This document shows, in pieces, positions 32,337-42,011 of a DNA stretch of 64,000 nucleotides; position 1 is the first letter of the stretch; every line of letters starts with the position of its first letter. Under the pieces are notes generated by a model. It had not been told where the DNA came from. It saw nothing but the letters and a program-made list of their open reading frames with translations, and did no database searches. The stretch is from CAYRTV01 sp964505785. GTDB taxonomy: Bacteria; Acidobacteriota; Aminicenantia; Aminicenantales; Aminicenantaceae. Where the stretch lies: contig CAZDJZ010000003.1 of the NCBI GenBank assembly GCA_964505785.1, positions 1 to 64,000 of the forward strand. The letters are read 5' to 3'. A program made the position numbers and the translations under genes.

Positions 32337-33440
32337 ATGCCGCAAAAGAGACGTTCAGTCATTATTATTGACGATGAAGAATCCATGCGTGACTCATGTG
32401 CGATGATTTTAAAAAAAGATGGATTCGAGACCATAACAGCAGATAACGGCGAAGAGGGTTTGCAAAAAATCAAAGAGACTGATCCGGATATCGCGCTCAT
32501 TGATTTAAAAATGCCGGGAATCAGCGGGCTGGACGTCCTCGACAAAATCAAGAAAATTGCGCCCGGTATTTTACCGATTGTGATAACTGGCTACGCCACG
32601 GTTGAATCGGCCGTTGACGCCATGAAAAAAGGGGCATATGACTTCCTGCCTAAGCCATTCACACCGGAAGAACTGCGAATTATCATTCGCCGGGGGCTGG
32701 AAAAACTTGAGCTGTCCCGTGAAGCAGAAGAGTTGCGGCGGGAAAAAAAACTGATAGAAGAAAATTTCATCACGATGGTTTCCCATCAGCTCCGAAGTCC
32801 ATTAGTAGCTATCGCACAATATTTTGAAACCATCATGTCCGGAGCGGTGGGAGAGGTTTCGTCCGAGCAGGCAAATATGCTGAGGAAAGCCAAAGAGAGA
32901 CTGGAAGGATTGCTGTCTCTCATAAACGATTGGCTGGATATCGCAAGGATGAATACCGGCGAATTAGTCAAGAAATTCAAACCGGTTCCCTTGCACTCAT
33001 TAATAAAAAAACAAATTGATTTTCTTCAACCCTTGGCCGAAAGAAATCAAGTGACCCTCAATTTGGCCGCACCTCAGGGCAGCGACCGTGTACTGGGGGA
33101 CAAGGACACTCTGGAACAGGTTTTTTCAAATTTGATTTCCAATGCTGTCAAATATAACCGGGAAGGGGGAGAAGTCAACATCACCATCCGGGAAAATCAG
33201 AATACAATAACAACCGACGTCAGTGATACAGGAATCGGAATACCAAAAGACAAGATGCCCTATCTTTTCGAACAGTTTTTCCAAGTCACCCGGACCTCAA
33301 AAGGCAAAGGATCGGGACTGGGACTTACAATCGCCCAAAAAATCGCGGAAGCTCATAACGGGAGCATTGACGTCACCAGCGAAGAAAACAAGGGCAGTAC
33401 TTTTTCCGTAACTCTACCCAAAGCCGGTGAGGAAGCCTGA
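32337..33440 (+). CDS. hybrid receiver-histidine kinase
   Basis: 367 aa. N-terminal receiver (IIDDEESMRD, IALIDLKMPG, VITGYAT, LPKPFTPEEL), a coiled-coil linker, HisKA with VSHQLRSPLVAI (His about 151) and a C-terminal HATPase (DTGIGIPKD, GSGLGLTIAQKI). Cytosolic, no membrane segment. The receiver-first order fits a relay element that takes a signal from another kinase. Starts a run toward hydrogenase maturation genes. Confidence 0.9.
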   Translation: MPQKRRSVIIIDDEESMRDSCAMILKKDGFETITADNGEEGLQKIKETDPDIALIDLKMPGISGLDVLDKIKKIAPGILPIVITGYATVESAVDAMKKGAYDFLPKPFTPEELRIIIRRGLEKLELSREAEELRREKKLIEENFITMVSHQLRSPLVAIAQYFETIMSGAVGEVSSEQANMLRKAKERLEGLLSLINDWLDIARMNTGELVKKFKPVPLHSLIKKQIDFLQPLAERNQVTLNLAAPQGSDRVLGDKDTLEQVFSNLISNAVKYNREGGEVNITIRENQNTITTDVSDTGIGIPKDKMPYLFEQFFQVTRTSKGKGSGLGLTIAQKIAEAHNGSIDVTSEENKGSTFSVTLPKAGEEA

Positions 33441-33518
33441 ATTTCCTTCCGATGCAGGATTGATCAGCAGCATGACTTATTCACCGGCCGGAATTTCCGC
33501 AAATACGAGGCGCAAGGC

Positions 33519-34007
33519 ATGAAAACATTAATTTTAGGACTCGGAAATGATCTCTATGGGGATGATGGAATCGGGCTCCATATCATTAAGCGGCTGAAGG
33601 ACAACCCTTCTCTTCTGGAAACCGGCGCAGCGGGAGGCGGTCAGCCGGACCTCCAGCCCTGCTGCCTGACCGGCCTGGCAATTTTAGATGAAATTGTCGG
33701 ATATGATAATCTGATTATAATCGACACCATCAAACGGGAAAAACCCGTAACCGGAAGGATCAGGATCATGGGGGAAGGGGATATCCGGCATATTCCCGGG
33801 CCTTCACCCCATTATGTATCCCTTCCTCAAATGATAGAAATCGGGAGACGTCTGGGCTTGAAAGTGCCGGGCACAATAAAAATCATCGCTGTGGAAGCAA
33901 AAAATATCTACAATATGGGAGAAAGCTTGACCCCTGAAATGGAAAAAGCAATTCCTGATATCCTTTCCCGGCTCAAATCCATTTTAAGGACATTGCCCCA
34001 TGAATAA
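33519..34007 (+). CDS. hydrogenase maturation protease (M52 family)
   Basis: 162 aa. GLGNDLYGDDGIGLH supplies the first metal ligand, IIIDTIK the second (about 67) and SPHYVSL the third (about 97), the HycI/HyaD/HybD pattern. It cleaves the C-terminal tail of a [NiFe] large subunit after nickel insertion. MvhA at 16321 is the natural client, since the 3b alpha subunit carries its own protease-like domain. Overlaps hypB by 8 bases. Confidence 0.88.
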   Translation: MKTLILGLGNDLYGDDGIGLHIIKRLKDNPSLLETGAAGGGQPDLQPCCLTGLAILDEIVGYDNLIIIDTIKREKPVTGRIRIMGEGDIRHIPGPSPHYVSLPQMIEIGRRLGLKVPGTIKIIAVEAKNIYNMGESLTPEMEKAIPDILSRLKSILRTLPHE

Positions 34008-34662
34008 AAAAGAAGTGATGGTGCTTGAAGACCTTCTTGGTTCCAACAAGAAAATCGCAAATGAAATCCGGAAGAAATTATCCGACAAAGGCATCCTGGC
34101 CGTAAATATTCTTAGCTCCCCCGGAGCCGGAAAAACCACTCTTCTGGAAAGCCTGTCCGGACACTTAAATCCGGAATATAAAATGGCCGTGGTAGAGGGC
34201 GATATCGAAACGGAACGCGATGCAGAGCGTATTCGTGCCAAGGGGATTCCTGCCTGGCAGATAATAACGGGCGGAGCCTGTCACCTGGAAGCCAAAATGA
34301 TAGGAAAACTTTTTTCCGAAATTCCGCCGGACCTGGATTTCCTGTTTATTGAAAATGTAGGCAATCTTGTCTGCCCGGCCAGCTTCGACCTCGGCGAATC
34401 CTTGCGAATTGTGGTTTTGTCCGTGCCGGAGGGGGATGATAAACCTAAAAAATATCCCAAGGCTTTTTTGACATCAGACTGCCTGGTCATCAACAAAATC
34501 GATCTTATACCGGCTCTGCCTTTTGATCCGGAAAGAGCCCAAGAAGAAGCCCTGGATATGAATCCCCGTTTAAAAGTATTCCAAACCAGCGCCGCATCCG
34601 GAGATGGAATGAAGGAATTATCCCAATTCCTTATTCAATCTTTAAATAAATTGCGGGCTTAA
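34000..34662 (+). CDS. hypB: hydrogenase nickel incorporation GTPase HypB
   Basis: 220 aa. P-loop SSPGAGKTT, EGDIETERDAERI, GACHLEA, ENVGNLVCPASFDLG and NKIDL are diagnostic of HypB. There is no N-terminal His-rich nickel-storage stretch. It delivers nickel with HypA, encoded 6 bases downstream. Other hyp genes (C, D, E, F) are not in this window. Confidence 0.95.
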   Translation: MNKKEVMVLEDLLGSNKKIANEIRKKLSDKGILAVNILSSPGAGKTTLLESLSGHLNPEYKMAVVEGDIETERDAERIRAKGIPAWQIITGGACHLEAKMIGKLFSEIPPDLDFLFIENVGNLVCPASFDLGESLRIVVLSVPEGDDKPKKYPKAFLTSDCLVINKIDLIPALPFDPERAQEEALDMNPRLKVFQTSAASGDGMKELSQFLIQSLNKLRA

Positions 34663-34667
34663 AAAAA

Positions 34668-35018
34668 ATGCATGAGCTTTCTCTTATCGCTAATCTCTTC
34701 GAAATCATGGAAGAAAAGGCCAAAGAGAAAAACGCCGGGAAAATAACCCATATCGAACTCCAGGTGGGACTCCATGCCGGTGCTGTCCCGGAATTATTAA
34801 AAAGCGCATTTGATATATACAAAAAAAATACAATCGCTTCCGAAGCGGAACTTGAAATCGAAACCATCCCGCTTAAATTCCGCTGCCGGAATTGCGGGAA
34901 CACAATGGTAAAAGAAGACCTTGTCTTTTCCTGCGACATATGCGGCTCGAACCAGTTAGAGACTCTCGCTGGCATGGATATGATACTCAAAAAAATGGAG
35001 TTGGAAGTGGACGAATAA
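34668..35018 (+). CDS. hypA: hydrogenase nickel chaperone HypA
   Basis: 116 aa. MHELSL gives the nickel-binding N-terminus with His2, and CRNCG plus CDICGS form the zinc site. Normal length. It sits between hypB and a sensor kinase gene that begins two bases after its stop. Confidence 0.95.
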   Translation: MHELSLIANLFEIMEEKAKEKNAGKITHIELQVGLHAGAVPELLKSAFDIYKKNTIASEAELEIETIPLKFRCRNCGNTMVKEDLVFSCDICGSNQLETLAGMDMILKKMELEVDE

Positions 35019-35019
35019 G

Positions 35020-37038
35020 ATGGAAAAGAAATCATTAATTCGCCGCTTTTTAAATCTCCCGCTGCGTTTAAAATTCACCATAAGCTTTTTGGTGGTGATA
35101 TGCTTCGGAGGGATTATCACCTTAATTTTGGGCACAAGGTTGGAACACCGAACGATCATTTCCCTGGCGCAGGCTAAAGTTGGACACGACCTGGATGCCG
35201 CCTGGATGGTTTACCAGGAAAAACTCAATGACATTCGTGACCTGGTGCGCTTAAACACCATGCGGGAATCCATTCAAAAGGCTTTAGAAAGCCAGGACTT
35301 GGATATCCTTTACCGCTATTTGAATAAAGTCCGCCTTGACTTCAATCTGGATGTCTTGACGATCACAAATAAGGAAGGAATCGTTATCCTGCGCACTTCC
35401 CAGCCGCAAATGAGGGGTGACGACCAATCCCATGACCCCCTCGTTTATTCTGCCTTGCAGGGCCATCTCCAAGCTGCCACCCAAATAATCCCGCGCACGG
35501 AATTGCTGAAGGAAGACAAAAATCTGGCCGAAAAAGCTTATGTAAAAATTCTTCCTACTCCAAAGGCGGCACCTCAAGAAGAAGCAGCCGAAGAAGACGG
35601 GATGGTGATAAAAGCCGCTGCACCGCTGAAGAATGAACAAGGAGACATAATAGGAGTTTTATACGGAGGCATCCTGCTGAATCGTAATTATGATTTGGTC
35701 GACCGGATAAAAGAAATCGTTTATAAGGGAGAAAAATATCGAGGCCGGGAAATCGGCACGGCAACTATATTTCAGGAAGACTTGAGGATATCCACCAATG
35801 TAAAAAATGAACAAGGAAAACGCGCCATTGGGACCCGGGTTTCTCAGGAAGTCAATCAGGCCGTATTAAAACAGGGGCAGCCATGGATTCACCGGGCATT
35901 CGTAGTCAATGACTGGTATATCGCAGCTTACCGGCCTATTAAAAATATTCATGATGAAATTATCGGTATTTTATATGTTGGAATGCTGGAGCAGCCTTAT
36001 ATAGACTTAAGAAACAGGGTTATGCTCAATTTTACAATCATGGCGGGTTTCAGCGTGGTGATCCTGCTGATCCTCATGTATATTACGACTTCAACCATTG
36101 TTCATCCACTGCGGAAAATGGTCACCGCCACCAAGCAGATCGCCAGGGGCGACTTAAATCATAAGGTCGATATTTCAATCCAGGATGAAATCGGAGAATT
36201 GGCGCAGTCATTTAACCAAATGACGGAAAATCTTAAATCCGCCAACAGGAAATTAGTACAATGGGGAAAGACGCTGGAAAAGAGAGTGGAAGAGCGGACA
36301 AAAGAATTAAAAGAAACACAGGATTCATTGATTCAATCTGAAAAGCTTGCTTCCCTGGGAAAAATGGCGGCGGGAATCGCTCATGAAATCAATAACCCAT
36401 TGACGGCTATTTTGATCAACACGCATTTGATGCTGGAAAAGACCAATGAGGAGAATCCCTTCCATGAAAACTTAACCCTGGTGGCAGACGAAACCTCCCG
36501 CTGCTCCACTATTGTTAAAGGCCTCCTTGAATTTTCCCGGCAGAATCCTCCTCAAAAAGATTTCACTGACATTAACGCTTTGCTGGAAAAAACAATCAAC
36601 CTGGTAAAGAATCAGATGTCTTTTCAAAATATTGATATCACGCAGCGGCTGGCTTCCAATCTTCCTCAGATCCAGGTAGACCCCGGACAAATTAAGCAGG
36701 TTTTCTTAAATCTTTTAGTCAATGCAGCTGAATCCATGCCCCAAAAAGGAGATCTGTTCGTTAAAAGCGAATATGTATCTTCCCAGAAAAGTATCCGTAT
36801 ATCAATTCAGGACACAGGTCACGGCATCCCGGAAAATCATCTCAGCAAGTTGTTTGATCCGTTTTATACCACCAAAAGCAGCGGTACAGGACTGGGATTA
36901 GCTGTAAGCTATGGAATCCTTAAGCAGCATCAAGCGGATATTCACGTTGAAAGCACGGTGGGAAAAGGCTCAACCTTTATCCTGGACTTCCCCATCTCCG
37001 GGAATGAATCAAACAAGCAAGATGCGTCAAAAGTATAA
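35020..37038 (+). CDS. Cache-domain sensor histidine kinase (second paralogue)
   Basis: 672 aa with the same layout as the kinase at 17879: membrane helix, Cache sensor, helix, HAMP, HisKA (GIAHEINNPL, His455) and HATPase (GTGLGLAVSYG). Long identical stretches such as GREIGTATIFQ and FVVNDWYI show recent duplication, while the sensor mid-part near 180-205 differs. Its gene is embedded in the hyp run and its partner is probably the receiver protein at 37064. Confidence 0.9.
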   Translation: MEKKSLIRRFLNLPLRLKFTISFLVVICFGGIITLILGTRLEHRTIISLAQAKVGHDLDAAWMVYQEKLNDIRDLVRLNTMRESIQKALESQDLDILYRYLNKVRLDFNLDVLTITNKEGIVILRTSQPQMRGDDQSHDPLVYSALQGHLQAATQIIPRTELLKEDKNLAEKAYVKILPTPKAAPQEEAAEEDGMVIKAAAPLKNEQGDIIGVLYGGILLNRNYDLVDRIKEIVYKGEKYRGREIGTATIFQEDLRISTNVKNEQGKRAIGTRVSQEVNQAVLKQGQPWIHRAFVVNDWYIAAYRPIKNIHDEIIGILYVGMLEQPYIDLRNRVMLNFTIMAGFSVVILLILMYITTSTIVHPLRKMVTATKQIARGDLNHKVDISIQDEIGELAQSFNQMTENLKSANRKLVQWGKTLEKRVEERTKELKETQDSLIQSEKLASLGKMAAGIAHEINNPLTAILINTHLMLEKTNEENPFHENLTLVADETSRCSTIVKGLLEFSRQNPPQKDFTDINALLEKTINLVKNQMSFQNIDITQRLASNLPQIQVDPGQIKQVFLNLLVNAAESMPQKGDLFVKSEYVSSQKSIRISIQDTGHGIPENHLSKLFDPFYTTKSSGTGLGLAVSYGILKQHQADIHVESTVGKGSTFILDFPISGNESNKQDASKV

Positions 37039-37063
37039 ATAATGCAGGAAAAGGAGGAAAAAG

Positions 37064-37837
37064 ATGGTGACCAGCAATAAAAGCAACCGAATCCTGGTGG
37101 TCGATGATGAAATAAATGTCTGCAAAAGCATTAAAATGGCCATTCAGAATGACCAGCATGACATCGACACCGCTCTCAGTGGAGAAGAGGCTTTGAAGAA
37201 AAACCGGGAGAAAACGTATGACCTGGTCATCACGGATTTAATGATGCCGGGGATATCCGGACTTGATTTACTTAAAGCCCTATTGAAGGAAAATTCCGAT
37301 ACCCGTGTAATAATGATCACCGGTTATCCCACTATCAAGACAGCCGTTGAATCGGTTAAATTCGGTGCTTTTGATTATATCCCCAAGCCTTTCACGCCCA
37401 ATGACTTGCGGGATATTGTCGCCCGTGCCCTTAAAACCAACCGCGCTGTCCCGGGAAAAAAAGAAATACGGCCGCTTCAAATCCCTCCGGGTTATTTTTA
37501 CTTAAGCGGTTTTGCCTGGCTTCGGAGAGAAAAAGAGAATCATGCCTTAGTCGGAATTATGCATGAATTCATAAAATCTATTGACGGAATTAAGGAAGTG
37601 GATATTCCTCCGGTTAATAAAAATATTTATCAGGGAGAGGCATTAACCCGGGTTATCGATGAAAAAGACCGGATCCACCGGGTATGGGCTCCGGTATCCG
37701 GCCGGATCATTGAAGTCAATACTCTCTTGCCGGAAAACCTGAATTGGCTTATGGAAAACCCTTATGAAAAGGGATGGCTGATACGCATGGAAATGTTCCG
37801 CCCAGAAGAAGACATTAAAGGATTGATGAAATCATAA
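37064..37837 (+). CDS. response regulator with GcvH-like domain
   Basis: 257 aa. Receiver 1-125 (VVDDEINVCK, VITDLMMPGIS, MITGYPT, IPKPFTPNDL), then residues about 145-257 resembling glycine-cleavage H protein: YLSGFAWLRRE, WAPVSGRIIEVN and NPYEKGWLIRM. Aligned from the APVSG anchor, the lipoylated Lys position is Asp, with a Lys one residue earlier, so lipoylation is doubtful. Similar REC-GcvH proteins occur near redox clusters; function unknown. Strong AAGGAGG start site. Confidence 0.82.
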   Translation: MVTSNKSNRILVVDDEINVCKSIKMAIQNDQHDIDTALSGEEALKKNREKTYDLVITDLMMPGISGLDLLKALLKENSDTRVIMITGYPTIKTAVESVKFGAFDYIPKPFTPNDLRDIVARALKTNRAVPGKKEIRPLQIPPGYFYLSGFAWLRREKENHALVGIMHEFIKSIDGIKEVDIPPVNKNIYQGEALTRVIDEKDRIHRVWAPVSGRIIEVNTLLPENLNWLMENPYEKGWLIRMEMFRPEEDIKGLMKS

Positions 37838-37846
37838 CTCGATTTT

Positions 37847-40800
37847 ATGAATACTTCCAAGACACAATTCAGCATTGACCGGTTTGTGAATCAAGGCTTT
37901 GAACTGATCCGTGATTTTCCAGTTGCTCAGTTTGCCTTTCCATCCCATCAAAAAAAATGGCAGGAAAACCCCCTTTCTATTCCGGGCCGAATCTGTAATG
38001 ATATTTTATTTTATCTTAAAATCACTCCTGAAGAAAAAAGCCGCAAACTTCTTGAGGAAATGTATGCTTTTCTCGATCCGGATACACATAAACCTGTCTT
38101 AGAGACCTGGGGCCGCATACTAAGAGATCCCGAAGCTCCGCTTTTCGAAGAGGAAACCAACTGGCTTCCTGTTGCCGGGAATGAGAGCAATACGGACAGT
38201 CTTTTATTTTTATTCTATATGCAAATAATCTGCAGCCGGCTCCACCTTAACTGCCTGCATCAGCTTGCAGAAAAAGAGGTCAAAGATTGGGACCGGCCGG
38301 CCAAAGAACTGAAAAAATCTTCTCACCGTCAGCTTCAGGCTGCGATAGACGCACTGCAGGGTCTGTCCCACCCGTCTTCTCCTCCCCCTTTTCTGCGTGA
38401 CATTTCCAGGCAGGCAGCTGAAGAAGAGGTTTTTTTCCATGCTTTAGAATATCATCTAAAAAAAGCAGGATCTTACAGCCAAGGTTTAGAGCAGTATTCT
38501 CTCATCATTGAAAAAATCCGCCCTCCGATGGGAGTGGTTACCCACACATCACCGTCGCTGCTGCGGCCGTGTTCTTATATTTTAATGGATAAGCGCATTG
38601 ACGCCGCCAGTGGAATTCCTTATAATGCCGCTCTTATTTTAAGTATTTTACAGGATATTCGCTGCACTGAAATCTGTTTGAGCGCCCTGCGAAAATGGCC
38701 TCCACGCCATACCAAAATCAGGGAAAACCTCATCTATACCTTAGGCCTGCTCCATGCGGACGCGGCTGTTCCTCACCTTATCGAAACCCTGAAGCATGCG
38801 GACCAGTATTCAGAATCCCGGAGCGCGGGAACCAGCCAGTCAGTTCTGCTGCGGGAACAAAAAGAAGAAGCTATTCAGGCACTGGGGAGAATCGGAGAGT
38901 CTTCCCTTAAGGCCCTGCCGGAATTGTGTATCTATGTCGATCATCCTTCTCTTATTCTCAAAACCACACTTGCCTGGGCCTTAGGTGAGCTGGGGAAGGC
39001 ACAGAAAAATAAATACGGCGGTGTGGGAGCCAATATCTTGATCACAATGCTAAAATTGCTGCAATCAAAACACAAGCAGGTCTTTGAAGAGGCTGTCGCT
39101 GCATTAAAAAAAATAGGCATGCCAGAGTTCATCCATAGTCTTTATTTATATAATGTCGGAGCCGTCAATATCTTGGGTTTAAAACCCGCTCAGAGGGGGC
39201 TGTACGAACTGTCCGAAACTCTGCATTACTTGATCCGGACGCAAGGCCAGGCTGTGATCGCTGTCAACGGAGATTCGGGAACCGGAAAAACCTACTTTTG
39301 CCACGCCCTTCTAGAAGGATTCGCCGATATCTCTTCCAGTCAAATCCTCTACCTGATGCGGGACCGTACTCAGGACCAAAAGATATTCAACCGGATGCTG
39401 GGAATAAAATGGCTGCGGCAATATATTGAACCCTCCTATTACCAAGGATACCCGAAATCCGAAGATGAAGATGACCCGGAATTATTTTTCCAGAAATTTT
39501 TTTCCGAGAATTCAGACAAAAAACTGATCATTCTCGATGGATGCCGGGACCGGCATTATTTTCAGCGGGTGATTGACCTTTTCTATTTCCATGGAAAGCT
39601 CGACTGTGAAGTCAATTTCCGGGCGACACAATCCACCCGCCGCCGCAACCTGGAAGAACGTGAAATTGCTTTGGAGAGTGTGAAAAACCACTTGGCTTTT
39701 TTGGAGGAACCGGCCCTGGAGGATACCCATTTTTACCGGGAAGGATTTCTCATTCTATATGATTTGGATAATTCACTGGGATCCCGGCTGAACCGGGAAG
39801 AAATCCATGAATTATTCGGTAAAAGCCGGATTGAGGCATGGGGGGACCTGATTCGCCTGGGGGATTTTTCCGGGCCGAAAAAAATGCTGTCTGCGTCCGT
39901 TCAGCCCCTGTCCTTAAAACGGGAAAGCGCTGATACACAGCAGAAAGCTTACCCTGATTCCGAGGTCCAATCTTTTTCCGCTGCAGAACGGAAGTTTACC
40001 CCGCGCCTCAACCCCAACCTGACCGATGATCCCCATCTCTTATTGACTGTGGATATGGATGATCTCAAACTTCAATCAATTCGCTTTTATGCTCTGAATC
40101 AAATTGCCGGTACCGGAGCCGACGGAGACGTCTTTGTCCTCAGTTTTATCGATAACAGAATTTTTCATTTTCAGCCCGGCCGAATTCAGGCTCATACGCC
40201 TGTTTTATTAGGAAGGGACCTGTTTCTTATTTCAAAAAAAGGGAATATGCAGCGAATATCTTTTGAACGCGGCGTACATGAGAAATTCAAACCTGTCCAT
40301 GCCCCGGTCTGCTGCGCATCTGTTTATTTGCGGGATATGATTGTCACCGGACATTCGGATGGGTCCGTTGCAGTCTGGAACATTCCCAAAAAACGACTTC
40401 ATATTCACCAAGGACATACCGGAGCAGTCCAGTCGGTTGTAAGCGATCACTATGGATATATTTTTTCCTTGGGGGATGACGGTCTCTTAATCCGATGGCA
40501 TCCGGAACAACCGGCACAACAGGTTCTTCATCAGGATACCGGGCCGACCCTCCGTCTGCAAATGATTCCCTGGAACCGTCTCCTTATTCACTCAGGCGGA
40601 TCTCATCTGCCGCCGCTTTTAAAAATCCTTGATTTTTCAAAAAACCAAGAAAAGCTCATTTGCTTGAATGGGAACCGACCGGTACGGCAAACCTCTATCG
40701 ACCAGCAGGCCCGTATTGTCACCGCCCTGGGTTATAATCCAGACGAAATATCCGGGACTTTGGCTGTTATCGATCCTGGTGCGGGGCAACCGGTCTGTCA

Positions 40801-40975
40801 TACACTGAACGGACACTCCGGAGAAACGCTGGATTGCTTGGTAATGGGGCCTGAAATTCTAACCTGCGGCCGGGATAATACCGGCCGGTATTCCCTCCGC
40901 ATCTGGGGTTCACCATTTTTTGTCAAGCGGGAACATACCAAACACCGTATTTCCTCAGCATACCAAGAACAATGA
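37847..40975 (+). CDS. HEAT-repeat / P-loop NTPase / WD40-like protein
   Basis: 1042 aa. Residues about 260-430 have HEAT-type helical repeats (ALGELGKAQKN, EAIQALGRIG), then a P-loop with Walker A NGDSGTGKT (about 475) and Walker B LIILDGC (about 559), and from about 790 a beta-propeller with WD-like blades (GHSDGSVAVWNI, GHTGAVQSVVSD, TLNGHSGETLDCLV). It is cytosolic. The layout recalls STAND-type NTPases but the exact family is not clear to me. Tight spacing to the REC-GcvH gene (9 bases) places it in the same signalling unit. Its stop lies inside a terminator-like hairpin. Confidence 0.75.
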   Translation: MNTSKTQFSIDRFVNQGFELIRDFPVAQFAFPSHQKKWQENPLSIPGRICNDILFYLKITPEEKSRKLLEEMYAFLDPDTHKPVLETWGRILRDPEAPLFEEETNWLPVAGNESNTDSLLFLFYMQIICSRLHLNCLHQLAEKEVKDWDRPAKELKKSSHRQLQAAIDALQGLSHPSSPPPFLRDISRQAAEEEVFFHALEYHLKKAGSYSQGLEQYSLIIEKIRPPMGVVTHTSPSLLRPCSYILMDKRIDAASGIPYNAALILSILQDIRCTEICLSALRKWPPRHTKIRENLIYTLGLLHADAAVPHLIETLKHADQYSESRSAGTSQSVLLREQKEEAIQALGRIGESSLKALPELCIYVDHPSLILKTTLAWALGELGKAQKNKYGGVGANILITMLKLLQSKHKQVFEEAVAALKKIGMPEFIHSLYLYNVGAVNILGLKPAQRGLYELSETLHYLIRTQGQAVIAVNGDSGTGKTYFCHALLEGFADISSSQILYLMRDRTQDQKIFNRMLGIKWLRQYIEPSYYQGYPKSEDEDDPELFFQKFFSENSDKKLIILDGCRDRHYFQRVIDLFYFHGKLDCEVNFRATQSTRRRNLEEREIALESVKNHLAFLEEPALEDTHFYREGFLILYDLDNSLGSRLNREEIHELFGKSRIEAWGDLIRLGDFSGPKKMLSASVQPLSLKRESADTQQKAYPDSEVQSFSAAERKFTPRLNPNLTDDPHLLLTVDMDDLKLQSIRFYALNQIAGTGADGDVFVLSFIDNRIFHFQPGRIQAHTPVLLGRDLFLISKKGNMQRISFERGVHEKFKPVHAPVCCASVYLRDMIVTGHSDGSVAVWNIPKKRLHIHQGHTGAVQSVVSDHYGYIFSLGDDGLLIRWHPEQPAQQVLHQDTGPTLRLQMIPWNRLLIHSGGSHLPPLLKILDFSKNQEKLICLNGNRPVRQTSIDQQARIVTALGYNPDEISGTLAVIDPGAGQPVCHTLNGHSGETLDCLVMGPEILTCGRDNTGRYSLRIWGSPFFVKREHTKHRISSAYQEQ

Positions 40976-40999
40976 AAATGGCCCTGGCGGGTCATTTTC
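40974..40999. terminator. hairpin between convergent genes
   Basis: GAAAATG-CCC (40974-40984) pairs with GGG-CATTTTC (40989-40999) with one mismatch and a TGGC loop. It overlaps the stop of the WD40 gene and precedes the convergent SDR gene, so it may terminate both. A related hairpin lies at 42221-42242. Confidence 0.5.
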
Positions 41000-41036
41000 G
41001 AACTAACAGATCAGGGCTAATTAAAGATGCAGCCAT

Positions 41037-41795
41037 TTATGTCCTTAGATACGACGCTCCGTTCACATCCAAAATGCAGCCGGTCATGTAATCTGTTCCC
41101 CTTGACGCCAGAAAAACCACAGCTTTGGAGACTTCTTCCGGGCGCGCAATCCGGCCCAGAGGGCTTTGCCTTTTTATGTTCTCTGCTTCGGCTCCAGCCA
41201 TGGAGTCCCGGGCCATATCCGTCGCAACCCATCCCGGGGCCACGGCAAAAACAAATATATTATGGGTTGCCAATGCTTTAGCCAATGACTGGCTCAAGGC
41301 GTTCTGGCCGGCTTTGCTGGCGCCATAAGCCGGGGCTTCCGGCTCGCCCCGAAAGGCCCCCCGGGAGGTTACATTGATGATCCGGCCGCCTCCCTTTTTT
41401 TTCATATAGCGGGCCGCCCAGTATGCGGCGTTCGCTGACCCGGTCAAATTCGTATCCAGCGTACGTTTCCAGCAGTCCAGCCAGGCCTCATAATCTGTTT
41501 TAAGCGGCGGATGTTCTTCGAAAATGCCGGCATTGTTGACCAATACATCAATGCGTCCCCACCTTTTTATAACCTCAGCCATCATTTTTTCAACCTCACC
41601 GGCTATTGAAATATCAGCCTGTACCAGCAAATGCGGTCCCCCGCAAAGGGAATTCAGTATCGTTTGGGCTGCAGACCGGTTCCGGTTATAATGAACCGCC
41701 ACCTTCGCTCCCTTTTCTGCGAACTCCTTTGCACACGCGCTTCCGATTCCACGCGATGCCCCTGTAACCAGAACGGTTTGATCTTTAAATTCCAT
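41037..41795 (-). CDS. short-chain dehydrogenase/reductase (FabG-like)
   Basis: 252 aa from the ATG at 41795, which has AAAGGAGG upstream; a start at 41816 is disfavoured. Rossmann motif TGASRGIG, NNAG, and catalytic Tyr/Lys in YGASKAGQ. Residues YMTGCILDVNGA match 3-oxoacyl-ACP reductase-like SDRs. NAD(P)H-dependent reduction of a carbonyl is expected; substrate is unknown because it has no pathway neighbours. Confidence 0.88.
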   Translation of the reverse strand: MEFKDQTVLVTGASRGIGSACAKEFAEKGAKVAVHYNRNRSAAQTILNSLCGGPHLLVQADISIAGEVEKMMAEVIKRWGRIDVLVNNAGIFEEHPPLKTDYEAWLDCWKRTLDTNLTGSANAAYWAARYMKKKGGGRIINVTSRGAFRGEPEAPAYGASKAGQNALSQSLAKALATHNIFVFAVAPGWVATDMARDSMAGAEAENIKRQSPLGRIARPEEVSKAVVFLASRGTDYMTGCILDVNGASYLRT

Positions 41796-41966
41796 ATCCG
41801 CTTCCTCCTTTATCATTATGCCACGATTAATCCCATTTTACATCTTCCATCATGCCCGTCATAATAAATAAAAGAAATCTATTTGTAAAAATATTTATCT
41901 TTCATGGATCTGACTTTTCATTTTTTTACTTTTCACTGATGCTGGTTTAACCCTTTACTCTTCACT

Positions 41967-42011
41967 AGCCTGGATTATTCACGACTTGTTTTGCAGGCCT
42001 GAGGAGGGACA
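41967..42011 (+). repeat. MITE-like dispersed repeat, copy 3 (remnant)
   Basis: AGCCTGGATTATTCACG then jumps to GCAGGCCTGAGGA, as if the middle were lost. Preceded by a T-rich ACTTTTCACT tract as in copy 4. A further remnant AAGGATCTTAGAC is at about 42255, beyond the small gene. Confidence 0.5.
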
